Shown here: in pieces, positions 35,040 to 43,556 of the stretch
Layout of the letters: every line of letters starts with the position of its first letter
Numbering within the stretch: position 1 is the first letter of the stretch
Source: Serratia sp. FDAARGOS_506
GTDB lineage: Bacteria; Pseudomonadota; Gammaproteobacteria; Enterobacterales; Enterobacteriaceae
Reading direction: 5' to 3'
DNA: 64,000 nt
NCBI RefSeq assembly: GCF_003812745.1
Contig: NZ_CP033831.1
Span: forward strand, 3,038,001 to 3,102,000
Notes under the pieces: model-generated
Told to the model about the DNA's origin: nothing
Databases searched by the model: none
Seen by the model: only the letters and a program-made list of their open reading frames with translations
Translations under genes and position numbers: made by a program

Positions 35040-35070
35040 AGCCGCAACTGAGACGTTGCGGCTTTTTTTC
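35040..35070 (+). terminator. terminator after dacC
   Basis: AGCCGCAAC and GTTGCGGCT form a 9-bp stem around TGAGAC, followed by seven Ts. It also separates dacC from the convergent fimbrial genes. Confidence 0.92.
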
Positions 35071-35092
35071 GCGCATCTGTGGGACGCAGTGA

Positions 35093-35584
35093 TTAAAAGT
35101 AGTCCACCAGCATGGTGGCGCCGCTGGTGAAATCGCCTTCCGCCAGGGTGACGGTGCTGTTTTTCACCGGCACCGCATCAAGCGTCGGCGGGTTGGCGTA
35201 GTCGATGTTCAGCGGCGTATTGATGGCGAAGGCCTTACCGTTGGCCAACAGCTTGATGCCCAATCCATTGACGCTGCTGTTCAATACGCTGCCGTCGAAG
35301 GCTGCCGCGCTGCCCATGATCTTCATTTTCAGTTGGCGGTTGTTATCCAGAAACTCGCATTTGATGCTGTAATCGATGCGTTGCATATAGCGACTGCCGT
35401 CGATGCGCTTGATGCCGACCTTGCCGAAGTCGATATCGATGGTGCGCCCGTCGTTGATCACGCAAGGCGGAGGCGCTACCACGGTGGCGGTGATGTTAAC
35501 CTTGGTACCCTGATCGACGGCCTGAACGGCGGCGCTAATCAGGCTCAGCGACCACAGCAGCGCGCAGTGCGTTTTTCTCGTCAT
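35093..35584 (-). CDS. minor fimbrial subunit
   Basis: A 163-residue exported pilin-domain protein. The signal peptide ends near AAVQA; the mature part begins VDQGTKVNITATVVAPPPCVINDG, with a donor-strand-like N-terminal extension of alternating hydrophobics before the first Cys, a second Cys about 40 residues on (IKCEFLD), and a C-terminal aromatic (DYF) as the beta-zipper end used for chaperone binding. It is the last gene of the three-gene minus-strand arm (regulator, adhesin, this subunit), 19 bases after the adhesin, and likely serves as an adaptor next to the tip. Confidence 0.85.
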   Translation of the reverse strand: MTRKTHCALLWSLSLISAAVQAVDQGTKVNITATVVAPPPCVINDGRTIDIDFGKVGIKRIDGSRYMQRIDYSIKCEFLDNNRQLKMKIMGSAAAFDGSVLNSSVNGLGIKLLANGKAFAINTPLNIDYANPPTLDAVPVKNSTVTLAEGDFTSGATMLVDYF

Positions 35585-35603
35585 GTCTATTCTGGCTCCT
35601 GTC

Positions 35604-36575
35604 TCAAGGTGCGCTGAAGATCAGCGTGGCCGAACCCGACAGTGGGCCGGTGGCGATGCTGGTATAAGGGACATTGTTCTTCACCGGCACAAAGGTCACG
35701 GTATCGTTACCCAAGCCGTTGACGATGCGCGTTCTGAAGGCATTGTTGGGCTTGACCACCGCCCCGTTGTACACCATGGCCACGCCGACGTTAGGGTTGC
35801 TGGTCTTGATAAAATCGCTGGAGAAGCCGCTGGCGTCGCTGACCATGCGGATCAGAATATCCTGCGTTGCGCTCTGGTCGTCGCATTGGTAGCTGAGCGC
35901 TTTGTCCTGTTTTATCTGGGCATCGCTGGCGCTTTGAGTCAGAAAGTCCTGACGGATCTGACCAAAGTCGACGTTAATCTGCTGGCCGTTGTTGATGGTG
36001 CAACTGGTGGTGACGAAGTAAGCGTCATTGTCGGCGATCAGGCGCCAGCGATAAACGCCGCACTGTGGGCAACCCGGCTGATCGTTGGTCTGAATAAAGT
36101 TGATTTGGCCGATGACGTCGCCCTTGTTCACCTTGATGTCCGGCGTTGGGAAACGGTTCAACACGATATAGACCCGGATGGCGACCGACTGAGTTTGCAG
36201 GTTGGTAAGACTGAGTACGCTGATACCGGATGGCACCGGTGAGTTGTAGTCGCTGCCGTTGATGGTGGTACCGCTGCCGATGGCGCCAAAAATCGCACTG
36301 TTCATCGACAGTGCCGGACTGTCGGTTTTGAGATAGTCATACCAGCTCGCGACGTCGTTTTTACAGGTGACTTGGCTGACGTTGACGATTTCGTTTTTGC
36401 CATAAGAAAGCTGTGGCCCGATGCGTACCCGGACGTCAACCGGCGTGGCCGAGCCCCCGGGGGGAATCAGTCCGCCATCGGACGTGCGGCAGGTAAATGC
36501 GTTGGCGTTGCCAAACAGCATGAAGAAAGATAATGCCAGGCAGCAACGTAAAAATAGCAGGGCTGTTTTTCTCAC
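35604..36575 (-). CDS. two-domain fimbrial tip adhesin
   Basis: A 323-residue exported protein with the length and design of a chaperone-usher tip adhesin. A signal peptide (hydrophobic LLFLRCCLALSFFMLF, cleavage near NANA) is followed by an N-terminal receptor-binding domain of about 170 residues, including CGVYRWRLIA around a CPQC pair, and then a pilin domain that starts near TTSCTINNGQQINVDFG and ends SATLIFSAP. GTG 36575 is chosen because CGGGAT lies 8 bases upstream; an ATG 60 bases further upstream gives an unlikely leader. The N-domain is not one I recognise, so its receptor is unknown. It lies between a PapI-type regulator and a minor pilin, opposite to the main operon. Confidence 0.85.
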   Translation of the reverse strand: MRKTALLFLRCCLALSFFMLFGNANAFTCRTSDGGLIPPGGSATPVDVRVRIGPQLSYGKNEIVNVSQVTCKNDVASWYDYLKTDSPALSMNSAIFGAIGSGTTINGSDYNSPVPSGISVLSLTNLQTQSVAIRVYIVLNRFPTPDIKVNKGDVIGQINFIQTNDQPGCPQCGVYRWRLIADNDAYFVTTSCTINNGQQINVDFGQIRQDFLTQSASDAQIKQDKALSYQCDDQSATQDILIRMVSDASGFSSDFIKTSNPNVGVAMVYNGAVVKPNNAFRTRIVNGLGNDTVTFVPVKNNVPYTSIATGPLSGSATLIFSAP

Positions 36576-36654
36576 GATAATATCCCGATATATATAAATG
36601 GTGTGCGGCGTTACTCCGCAATGAAATATTGCCAATCAGGCCGGCTGGCCATAT

Positions 36655-36987
36655 TTATTCCGTTAAAGGAGAGCCAGGTGCATCCTTGTTGGATATGCCG
36701 TTGTTATCGCCACCGTTCAGCAACGCGGTGGGATACCACCTCAACGAGTTGTTGATGGAGCCGTCCGTCACAATCACTTCTTGTCGGGCGACAAGTTCCA
36801 GCAATAACCGCCTGGCCCGGTAAACACCGACGTTGACGGCATTGGCCAGTTGCCGCGTCGATAGCCATTGCTGCTGTGGCGGCAGCCCGGCAACGGGGCA
36901 TTGACGGGGCGACTGCGTGAATAATGTTTGCAGCAGATCGTGCTGCAATTGCCGTATTTCCTTTTGTTTCGGAGATAACGCTTCCAT
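36655..36987 (-). CDS. PapI/FaeA-type fimbrial regulator
   Basis: A 110-residue protein whose centre, WLSTRQLANAVNVGVYRARRLLLELVARQEVIVTD, is the winged helix-turn-helix of the FaeA/PapI family, where such proteins work with Lrp to set fimbrial phase. An N-terminal helix of about 30 residues (KQKEIRQLQHDLLQTLF) and an unusual 30-residue C-terminal tail extend the usual PapI length of about 75. It is divergent from the major pilin gene over 663 bases, exactly the papI-papBA topology, and that spacer contains clustered GATC sites. It also heads the adhesin arm, so it may control its own operon. Confidence 0.85.
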   Translation of the reverse strand: MEALSPKQKEIRQLQHDLLQTLFTQSPRQCPVAGLPPQQQWLSTRQLANAVNVGVYRARRLLLELVARQEVIVTDGSINNSLRWYPTALLNGGDNNGISNKDAPGSPLTE

Positions 36988-37650
36988 AGCACTTCCTCTG
37001 TATTCCGATTGCCGTATTCCTAAGAAAAAACAAACTTTCGCCGCCTACCAACAACGAGGTAAAACGCGAACAAAGAAAATTCCTATCTATTTATCAGGAT
37101 TGAAAAAAAGGCGTTGCCCGCCCCGTTTTTACCTATGCCAAGGTATGGGGGCGTCATGCTGAAACCTAAAATTTTGGTTTATTATATTCACAAAACGCTA
37201 CTTTGCGATCTGATTACTTGGGAATCTCAGAAAAACAGGATATTGCTCTATAAAAGCATCTTTTACGATCTATGAGCCTAAAAATAACAGTAAATTAACT
37301 TCAATTAGGAAATAAATTGCGAATGTTCACCTTGATCAAAAAAAGCCTTTTTTTGCTGAGAGGCATTTGCCAGAATATTCATCGCCGAACAGGAAGGGCG
37401 GGATGGAAAGTATTGGCCGCTGCTTGTTGTGATTTCGTTTATTTTTACGTGGCGAATTTATTAATGGGCGGGCCGCTACAAACTTACCGTTAGCGACGTA
37501 TTTATTGTCGGTGCCTTTGGGTTTTGGCAGTTAACCAACCAGCAAGATGCTAAAGAATCAGGGCTGCGCACATATAAGCGCGAGCAGGCTTACTGTTGCT
37601 CTTTTTCTTGATTGGAATATGCATTTTTTCTTATAAGGAATATAGGTTCT
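36988..37650. promoter_or_regulatory. divergent fimbrial control region with three clustered GATC sites
   Basis: AT-rich spacer between the PapI-type regulator and the major pilin. It contains exactly three GATC (Dam) sites, at 37207, 37267 and 37334, so within 131 bases and spaced 60 and 67 bases. The middle site is in ACGATC, the PapI-dependent Lrp recognition hexamer known from pap, and is preceded by TTTT. Long A/T tracts around them (for example 37280-37320) suit Lrp. No gene is evident; the main fimbrial promoter probably lies downstream of the GATC cluster. Confidence 0.55.
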
Positions 37651-38172
37651 ATGAAACTTAACAAAATCATGATGGCTGCAGTGATTGCATTTGGCGCAAG
37701 TTCTTTTGCACAGGCAGCCGATCAGGGACACGGTAAGGTCACCTTCACGGGCTCTATTATTGATGCGCCATGCTCTATTGCGCCTGAGTCGATCGATCAG
37801 ACCGTAGATCTGGGCCAGGTTTCCAACGTGGCGTTGAAAAACGGCGGCAAATCCAACCCGCGTCCGTTTGAAATCAAACTGGAGCAGTGTGATATCACCA
37901 CGCTGAAAACCGTTAAAACCACCTTCAGCGGCGTAGCGTCGTCCACCGACAAGGATCTGTTGGGTATCGCGGGCACTGCCAGCGGCGCCGGCGTAGCCAT
38001 CTCTTACAACGGTCAGCCGATCAAACTGGGTGAAGCGACTACCGCGCAGACCCTGAACACCGGCAACAACACCCTGCATTTCGCCGCCTACCTGCAGGGT
38101 GAAGGCGCTTCCGCTGCCATCGTTCCGGGCGATTTCACTGCCGTAGCCGATTTCACCCTGGCTTATCAGTAA
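37651..38172 (+). CDS. major fimbrial subunit (type 1/P-like pilin)
   Basis: A 173-residue pilin. The signal peptide ends SFAQA, and the mature protein begins ADQGHGKVTFTGSIIDAPCSI, with an N-terminal donor strand of alternating residues before Cys 1; Cys 2 lies in LEQCDI, and the C-terminus ends VADFTLAYQ with the penultimate aromatic needed for chaperone capture. ATG 37651 follows AAGGAATATAGG. It is the first gene of the plus-strand operon and is followed by a strong stem-loop, the usual arrangement that lets the major pilin be made in excess. Lys/Ala/Gly-rich composition fits a shaft protein. Confidence 0.93.
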   Translation: MKLNKIMMAAVIAFGASSFAQAADQGHGKVTFTGSIIDAPCSIAPESIDQTVDLGQVSNVALKNGGKSNPRPFEIKLEQCDITTLKTVKTTFSGVASSTDKDLLGIAGTASGAGVAISYNGQPIKLGEATTAQTLNTGNNTLHFAAYLQGEGASAAIVPGDFTAVADFTLAYQ

Positions 38173-38193
38173 GTGAGTCCGAAGGCTTAATCA

Positions 38194-38223
38194 ACCAGGC
38201 ATGGGGTTCGCCGCATGCCTGGT
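38194..38223 (+). terminator. stem-loop between major pilin and next fimbrial gene
   Basis: ACCAGGCATG pairs perfectly with CATGCCTGGT (10 bp, 10-base loop), 21 bases after the pilin stop. With no T-run it is likely a partial terminator or mRNA-stabilising hairpin that raises pilin relative to assembly proteins. Confidence 0.7.
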
Positions 38224-38250
38224 GAATCTCCCTGTCAAAGGAATGTCGCG

Positions 38251-38787
38251 ATGTTTTTACCAAGGAATCGAGCGGGTGCCGTTCTTTTGGCGTCGTTGGC
38301 GTTTACGCCCGGCTATGCAACTTCCGCCGCGCAGGGGTGGGGCAAAGTCAACATGCACGGCGCCATTATCGACACTGCCTGCGCTATTGCCGCCGGCAGC
38401 CGCGATCAGACGATCGATATGGACACTATTCCTCTCGGGCAGATCATTCGTGACGGCCAGGGGATGACCAAACCTTTCAGTATCGAATTGGTCAATTGCA
38501 TTTTGGAACGGCCGGAAAACAAGCCCGACTGGAAATTCTTTCAGGTCACGTTTGATGGCTATGCGGAAGGCGCTCTGTTTGGCGTACAGGGCGATGCGCG
38601 CGGCGTCGCATTGGAGATAAAAGACAGCAGCGGCACGGCGGTTATTCCAGGGAAACCTTTGCCGATGGAGGGAATAATACCGGGGAACCGAGTGCTGAAT
38701 TATTCCATGACGTTGATGCCGAATCACCAGCCGTTGAAGGTGGGAGCGTATTTTTCCACAGTGCGTTTTAAGCTGGATTATTTTTGA
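38251..38787 (+). CDS. PapH-like fimbrial anchor/terminator subunit
   Basis: A 178-residue pilin-like protein directly after the major subunit. Signal peptide region MFLPRNRAGAVLLASLAFTPGYATS; mature part has QGWGKVNMHGAIIDTACAI, a second Cys in ELVNCIL, and ends VRFKLDYF. Position after the major pilin and before the usher, plus the motif GWGKVN...G.I..T.CAI, is what PapH/MrpB-type anchors show; such subunits stop growth and hold the pilus in the outer membrane because they cannot undergo donor-strand exchange. AAAGGA precedes ATG 38251; an in-frame ATG upstream lies in the stem-loop. Confidence 0.85.
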   Translation: MFLPRNRAGAVLLASLAFTPGYATSAAQGWGKVNMHGAIIDTACAIAAGSRDQTIDMDTIPLGQIIRDGQGMTKPFSIELVNCILERPENKPDWKFFQVTFDGYAEGALFGVQGDARGVALEIKDSSGTAVIPGKPLPMEGIIPGNRVLNYSMTLMPNHQPLKVGAYFSTVRFKLDYF

Positions 38788-38833
38788 TTTTTTCTCGTAC
38801 TGACGGTTAATTCGTTATTGAAAGGACTTTATT

Positions 38834-41368
38834 ATGCTTTCACCGGCAGGGAAGTTATTTCGTCTTCAGGCCTTGGGGCTTTGCGTTGCCCTTTCTCTGG
38901 GAAATCCAATCGCGTTGGTCTATGCCGCCGACGTTATTCAATTCAATACTGACGTATTGGACATCAACGATCGTAAAAATATCGATCTGAGCCAATTTAC
39001 GCGCAGCGGCTACATCATGCCGGGCGTTTATACCATGGTGGTGCACGTTAATAAGAACGATCTGCCGGAACAACCGGTGACGTTTATGGCGCCCGAAAAC
39101 GATCCTAAAGGCAGTGAAGCCTGCCTTTCGCCGGAATTGGTCAGCCAACTGGGGCTGAAAGAAAAACTGTTAAGCACACTGAACTGGACGCACGGCGGCC
39201 GCTGTCTTAACGCCTCCAGTCTGGCGGGGATGGAAGCGCGCGGCGATCTTGCCAGCTCCTCGCTGTATCTCAATATTCCTCAGGCCTATCTGGAATACAG
39301 CGCGGAAAACTGGGATCCGCCTTCGCGCTGGGATGACGGTATTCCCGGGTTGCTGTTTGACTATAACGTCAACGCCCAAACGCAAAAGCACCAGAAAGGC
39401 GGCAGCAGCTACAGCCTGAGCGGCAACGGCACCGGCGGTGCCAACCTGGGTGCCTGGCGTCTGCGTGCCGACTGGCAGGCCAACCTCAACCACCAGACCG
39501 GATCCTCTCAGCCGACCGACAAACAGTTCGACTGGAGCCGCTATTACGCCTATCGGGCGATCCCGGCGCTGCGTTCGCGGCTGACGATGGGGGAGGATTA
39601 CCTGAACTCAGACATTTTCGACAGCCTGCGCTTTACCGGCGTCAGTCTGCGATCCGACGACAGCATGTTGCCGCCCAACCTGCGCGGCTATGCGCCGGAA
39701 GTGACCGGCGTGGCGAAAACCAACGCCAAGGTGGTGGTCAGCCAGCAGGGGCGCGTGCTGTATGAAACGCAGGTGGCGGCGGGGCCGTTCCGCATTCAGG
39801 ACATTAACGATGCGGTTTCCGGCGAATTGGACGTGCGCGTCGAAGAGCAGGACGGCAGCGTGCAGGAGTTCAAGATGAACACCGCCAACATCCCTTATCT
39901 GACGCGGCCGGGTACGGTGCGTTACAAGCTGGCGACGGGCAAGCCGTCGGAGTGGGGGCACCATCTGCGCGGGCCGATGTTCGGTACCGGCGAGTTTTCC
40001 TGGGGGATCAGCAACGGCTGGTCGCTGTACGGTGGGGGCATAGCCGGCGGCGATTACAACGCACTGTCGCTGGGGATCGGGCGCGATCTGATGGCGCTGG
40101 GGGCGCTGTCGTTCGACGCCACGCAGTCGCGTGCGCGTTTGCCGCAGGATGGCACTCTGACCGGCGGTTCGTACCGGCTGAGCTATTCGAAGAACTTCGA
40201 TGAATACGACAGCCAGGTCACCTTCGCCGGTTACCGCTTCTCCCAGGAGGACTTCATGAGCATGGGGGACTACCTGGATGCGCGTTATGAAGGGGGGCGC
40301 AGCGGCAAGAGCAAGGAGATGTACACCATCACCTTCAACAAGCAGTTCCGCGATCTGGGGTTGAGCACCTACCTCAACTACAGCCACCAAACTTACTGGG
40401 ATCGGGCACCGAACGATCGTTACAACCTGATGGTATCGCGCTACTTCGATATCGGCGATTTCAAGAACGTCAGCGTATCGCTATCGGCCTATCGCAACCG
40501 TTACAACGAGCGCAACGACGACGGGATGTATCTGTCGCTGTCGCTGCCCTGGGGCAGTGCAGGCACGCTCAGTTACAACATGACGCTCGATCGCGAAGAG
40601 AACGCTCACCGAGTCGGGTACTACAACCGGGTCGATGAACACAACAACTATCAGATCAGCGCCGGCGCTGCACGCAGCGGAGCGACGGCCAGCGGTTATT
40701 ACAGCCATCAGGGTGACATGGCGCAGATCAACGCCAACGCCAGCTACCAGGCCGGCCGCTACAGCGCCGTCGGCATCGGCGCACAGGGCGGCCTGACGAT
40801 GGCGGCGGAGGGGGCGGTGTTGCACCGCGTCAATACACCGGGCGGTACGCGTTTGCTGCTCGATACCGAAGGCGTCGCCGGTGTGCCGGTGCGTGGCTAC
40901 GGCAGTACGGTGCTGACCAACCGTTACGGCAAGGCGGTGGTGGCGGATGTAAACAGCTATTACCGCAACAAGGCCAGTATCGATCTCAACAGCCTGAGTG
41001 ACAACGTCGAGGCGACGCGTTCGGTGGTGCAGGCCACGTTGACCGAGGGTGCCATCGGCTACCGCAAGTTTGAGGTGATTGCCGGCGAGAAGGCGATGGC
41101 GATCGTCAAGCTGGCGGATGGCAGCGAGCCGCCGTTCGGCGCCACGGTGCTGAATGCCCGCAAACAGGAGACTGGCATCATCAATGACGGCGGCAGCGTT
41201 TACCTGTCCGGCCTCAACCCCGGCGAGCGCATGAGCGTGCACTGGAACGGCGCGGCGCAGTGTGAAATCCAGCTGCCGGCGCCGCTGCCGGCTGAAATGT
41301 TGATGAACACGTTGTTGCTGCCTTGCCGTCCTCTTGCCGGCAACAAGCCGGCGGCTGACGCCAATTGA
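38834..41368 (+). CDS. fimbrial outer-membrane usher (PapC/FimD family)
   Basis: An 844-residue usher, a normal length. A signal peptide ends near LVYA; the mature N-terminal chaperone-subunit-binding domain starts ADVIQFNTDVLDINDRKNIDLSQFTRSGYIMPG. The middle is a 24-strand beta barrel with a plug domain (RGYAPEVTGVAKTNAKVVVSQQGRVLYETQVAAGPFRIQDIND is the conserved plug border), and the end holds the C-terminal domains with the Cys pair in AAQCEIQ and LLPCRP. AAAGGA precedes the start. It uses the same operon as the chaperone downstream. Confidence 0.96.
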   Translation: MLSPAGKLFRLQALGLCVALSLGNPIALVYAADVIQFNTDVLDINDRKNIDLSQFTRSGYIMPGVYTMVVHVNKNDLPEQPVTFMAPENDPKGSEACLSPELVSQLGLKEKLLSTLNWTHGGRCLNASSLAGMEARGDLASSSLYLNIPQAYLEYSAENWDPPSRWDDGIPGLLFDYNVNAQTQKHQKGGSSYSLSGNGTGGANLGAWRLRADWQANLNHQTGSSQPTDKQFDWSRYYAYRAIPALRSRLTMGEDYLNSDIFDSLRFTGVSLRSDDSMLPPNLRGYAPEVTGVAKTNAKVVVSQQGRVLYETQVAAGPFRIQDINDAVSGELDVRVEEQDGSVQEFKMNTANIPYLTRPGTVRYKLATGKPSEWGHHLRGPMFGTGEFSWGISNGWSLYGGGIAGGDYNALSLGIGRDLMALGALSFDATQSRARLPQDGTLTGGSYRLSYSKNFDEYDSQVTFAGYRFSQEDFMSMGDYLDARYEGGRSGKSKEMYTITFNKQFRDLGLSTYLNYSHQTYWDRAPNDRYNLMVSRYFDIGDFKNVSVSLSAYRNRYNERNDDGMYLSLSLPWGSAGTLSYNMTLDREENAHRVGYYNRVDEHNNYQISAGAARSGATASGYYSHQGDMAQINANASYQAGRYSAVGIGAQGGLTMAAEGAVLHRVNTPGGTRLLLDTEGVAGVPVRGYGSTVLTNRYGKAVVADVNSYYRNKASIDLNSLSDNVEATRSVVQATLTEGAIGYRKFEVIAGEKAMAIVKLADGSEPPFGATVLNARKQETGIINDGGSVYLSGLNPGERMSVHWNGAAQCEIQLPAPLPAEMLMNTLLLPCRPLAGNKPAADAN

Positions 41369-41373
41369 TAACA

Positions 41374-41410
41374 CCCCGGCGGAGCGAGCTTCGCCGTTAA
41401 ACCGCCGGGG
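41374..41410. repeat. inverted repeat between usher and chaperone genes
   Basis: CCCCGGCGG (41374-41382) pairs with CCGCCGGGG (41402-41410) over a 19-base loop, right after the usher stop. It may modulate read-through or message decay inside the operon. Confidence 0.6.
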
Positions 41411-41449
41411 CGGAATTGCCCGCCTTCGGCCGACTGGAACCGTGAAGAC

Positions 41450-42214
41450 ATGATGAATCTGACTATGACCAGAAAGACCGTTTTTCTTGTGGGCCCACTC
41501 GCCGCCGCGTTGACGATCGGTGCGGTCAGCCTGCCCGCTCATGCGGCCATCGCGCTGGATCGCACGCGCGTGATTTTCGACGGCGACCTGAAAACGGTCA
41601 GTCTCAACATCAGTAACCAGAACAAACAGTTACCGTATTTGGCGCAGGGATGGATCGAAGACGATCGCGGCAACAAAATCCAAAGCCCTTTCACCGTGCT
41701 GCCGCCGGTGCAGCGAGTGGAGCCGGGCAAACCGAGCCAGGTGAAGATCCAGTCGCTACCGGCCGCGCGTCAGCTGCCGCAGGACAGGGAGACGTTGTAT
41801 TACTTCAACCTGCGCGAGATCCCGCCGCGCAGCAATAAGCCGAACACACTGCAGATAGCATTGCAGACGCGCATCAAAATGTTTTATCGCCCGGCGGCGC
41901 TTGCCCCGAAGAAGAATGCTGCCCCATGGCAGGAGCAGCTGACGCTGACCCGGCAGGGTGACAAGTACGTGGTGAACAACCCGACTCCTTATTACGTGAC
42001 GATCGTTGAGGCGAGCGCCGGCAAGGGCGGGAAAGGGGCGGCGGGCTTTGAACCGTTGATGGTGGCGCCGAAGGCCAGTGCCTCGCTGAACGTTTCCGCT
42101 GCGAGCCTCGGTAACGCTCCGTCGCTGGCGTACATCAACGATTACGGTGGGCGGCCGCAGTTGAACTTCCGCTGCGCCGGCAATGCCTGCCAGGCCGTGC
42201 CGGTCGCCAAATGA
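41450..42214 (+). CDS. periplasmic fimbrial chaperone (PapD family)
   Basis: A 254-residue chaperone with signal peptide ending PAHA, then AIALDRTRVIFDGDLKTVSLNISNQNKQLPYLAQGWIED, the first immunoglobulin-like domain with the G1-strand signature region ETLYYFNLREIPPRSNKPNTLQIALQTRIKMFYRP (the conserved Arg and Lys anchor the subunit C-terminus). Domain 2 follows. A Cys pair near the end (FRCAGNACQAV) is an extra disulfide found in some FGS chaperones. Closely spaced ATGs at 41450, 41453 and 41465 leave the exact start open. Confidence 0.94.
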   Translation: MMNLTMTRKTVFLVGPLAAALTIGAVSLPAHAAIALDRTRVIFDGDLKTVSLNISNQNKQLPYLAQGWIEDDRGNKIQSPFTVLPPVQRVEPGKPSQVKIQSLPAARQLPQDRETLYYFNLREIPPRSNKPNTLQIALQTRIKMFYRPAALAPKKNAAPWQEQLTLTRQGDKYVVNNPTPYYVTIVEASAGKGGKGAAGFEPLMVAPKASASLNVSAASLGNAPSLAYINDYGGRPQLNFRCAGNACQAVPVAK

Positions 42215-42270
42215 CGAGCCGCGCGCAAGCAGGGAAGACCAAGTCATGAACACAGCGGAGTGAACGAATC

Positions 42271-42927
42271 ATGCAACGAAAGATCCCCATGCTATTGGGA
42301 AAGGCCTATGAACGCCATCAGCGACGCACTATCGGCCTGACGGTGTTGGCCGCGCTAATGGTGCCACTGACGGCGGGCACGATGTTGATGCTGATGCCGT
42401 CGGCCCGCGCGGTGGACAACTGGGACGTGGAGGGCGCGAACGGCACGCTCCACGTCTACGGCGCGTTGACGGAAAGCGCCTGCAGTCTGGAAATGACCAC
42501 CGCTCGTCAGGAAGTGTGGCTGGGAGAGACGGGAACGGCGCACTTCCAGCGCCCGGGCGATCGCGGCACGCCGGTGGCGTTCGAGCTGACGCTGAAAGAC
42601 TGTCTGCGGGCGCCGGCGAGCAACCGCGACGCCTGGACCGGGGTTCTGGCCTGGAGCGGCAGCCAGCCTGCGGTGTCTGTGGCGTTTTCCGCATCGACGG
42701 ATGACGACGCGCCGGGTCTGGTCAGGGTCGCCGGCGTCACTGGCTTGGGGTTGCAGTTGGCGGATGCCAGCGGCCTGCCGGTGCGTCTCGGCGCGCGTAA
42801 CAAACCGGTATTGCTGACGCCGGGACAAAACACCCTGACGTATACGGTGACGCCGGTGCGCACCCCGGCGACCCTGAGCGCCGGCGCTTACCGTGCGGCG
42901 ATCGATTTCCGCCTTTATTACGACTAA
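42271..42927 (+). CDS. fimbrial minor subunit 1 (downstream of chaperone)
   Basis: A 218-residue pilin-domain protein with an unusually long N-terminal leader (about 47 residues: a basic stretch KAYERHQRRT, then LTVLAALMVPLTAGTMLMLM, cleavage near ARA). The mature part starts VDNWDVEGANGTLHVYGALTESACSLEM with Cys 1, Cys 2 in TLKDCLRAP, and ends AIDFRLYYD. A shorter start is possible but the in-frame hydrophobic core is needed. Probably a tip or adaptor subunit incorporated by the PapC-like usher. Confidence 0.85.
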   Translation: MQRKIPMLLGKAYERHQRRTIGLTVLAALMVPLTAGTMLMLMPSARAVDNWDVEGANGTLHVYGALTESACSLEMTTARQEVWLGETGTAHFQRPGDRGTPVAFELTLKDCLRAPASNRDAWTGVLAWSGSQPAVSVAFSASTDDDAPGLVRVAGVTGLGLQLADASGLPVRLGARNKPVLLTPGQNTLTYTVTPVRTPATLSAGAYRAAIDFRLYYD

Positions 42928-42977
42928 TACGCCGCTTGCACCTGACCGGCGCAAGCATAACCAAAGGGAGTGGCGTC

Positions 42978-43532
42978 ATGCGCGCGACAGAGACGAACCG
43001 GCGCCGAAGCGCGCTGCTGGGAGCCGGCATGGTAATGCTGGCTGGCATGATGTCGCAGCCGGCGGCTGCGGCGGAAAACATGCGCTTTCACGGTACGCTG
43101 GTGGCCGAGCCGTGTGTCATACAACCGGGGGATGAGGACATCCAACTGGATTTCGGCACCATCGTCGACAAATACCTGTATTTGAACACCCGCACCCACA
43201 GCCAAACCTTCGCGTTGCATCTGACCGAGTGCGATCTCAGCCTGGGCAATACGGTGACCATTACGTTTACCGGCACCGAGAACGCCAAATTGCCCGGCCT
43301 GTTGGCGCTCGATGCCGGTAGCCTGGCGTCGGGGATCGGCATCGGGCTGGAGGACAGCAGCGGCAAGGCGCTGCCGCTCAATCGCGCCAGCGATAAATTC
43401 CGTCTGAATGCCGGCAACACCACCCTCACGCTGCAAGCCTATGTGCAGGGAGAGCCGGAGGCCATCCAAACGAAGTCCATCGGCCGCGGCACCTTCAGCG
43501 CGGTGGCCACTTTTACGTTGGAATACGAATAA
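42978..43532 (+). CDS. fimbrial minor subunit 2
   Basis: A 184-residue pilin-domain protein: signal peptide ending PAAAA, mature ENMRFHGTLVAEPCVIQPGDEDIQLDFG with Cys 1, Cys 2 in HLTECDLSLG, ending SAVATFTLEYE. It looks like an adaptor of the PapK/MrpE-F kind. ATG 42978 follows AAAGGGAG; an upstream in-frame TTG-type reading through the intercistronic hairpin is unlikely. With subunit 1 this makes two minor subunits in the main operon plus one in the adhesin arm. Confidence 0.87.
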   Translation: MRATETNRRRSALLGAGMVMLAGMMSQPAAAAENMRFHGTLVAEPCVIQPGDEDIQLDFGTIVDKYLYLNTRTHSQTFALHLTECDLSLGNTVTITFTGTENAKLPGLLALDAGSLASGIGIGLEDSSGKALPLNRASDKFRLNAGNTTLTLQAYVQGEPEAIQTKSIGRGTFSAVATFTLEYE

Positions 43533-43556
43533 GCGTCTACAAGGACAAAAAACGCA

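Noticed and set aside
33803-35047. A 414-codon minus-strand open frame across dacC
   Set aside because: Antisense shadow of a strongly supported gene.
37380-37480. A short coding-like stretch resembling a gene remnant before the major pilin
   Set aside because: It has no start with a ribosome-binding site, soon hits a stop codon, and matches nothing recognisable.
36988-37650. An invertible promoter switch of the fim or mrp type
   Set aside because: No recombinase gene is nearby and I found no inverted repeat pair flanking a promoter-sized segment in the spacer.
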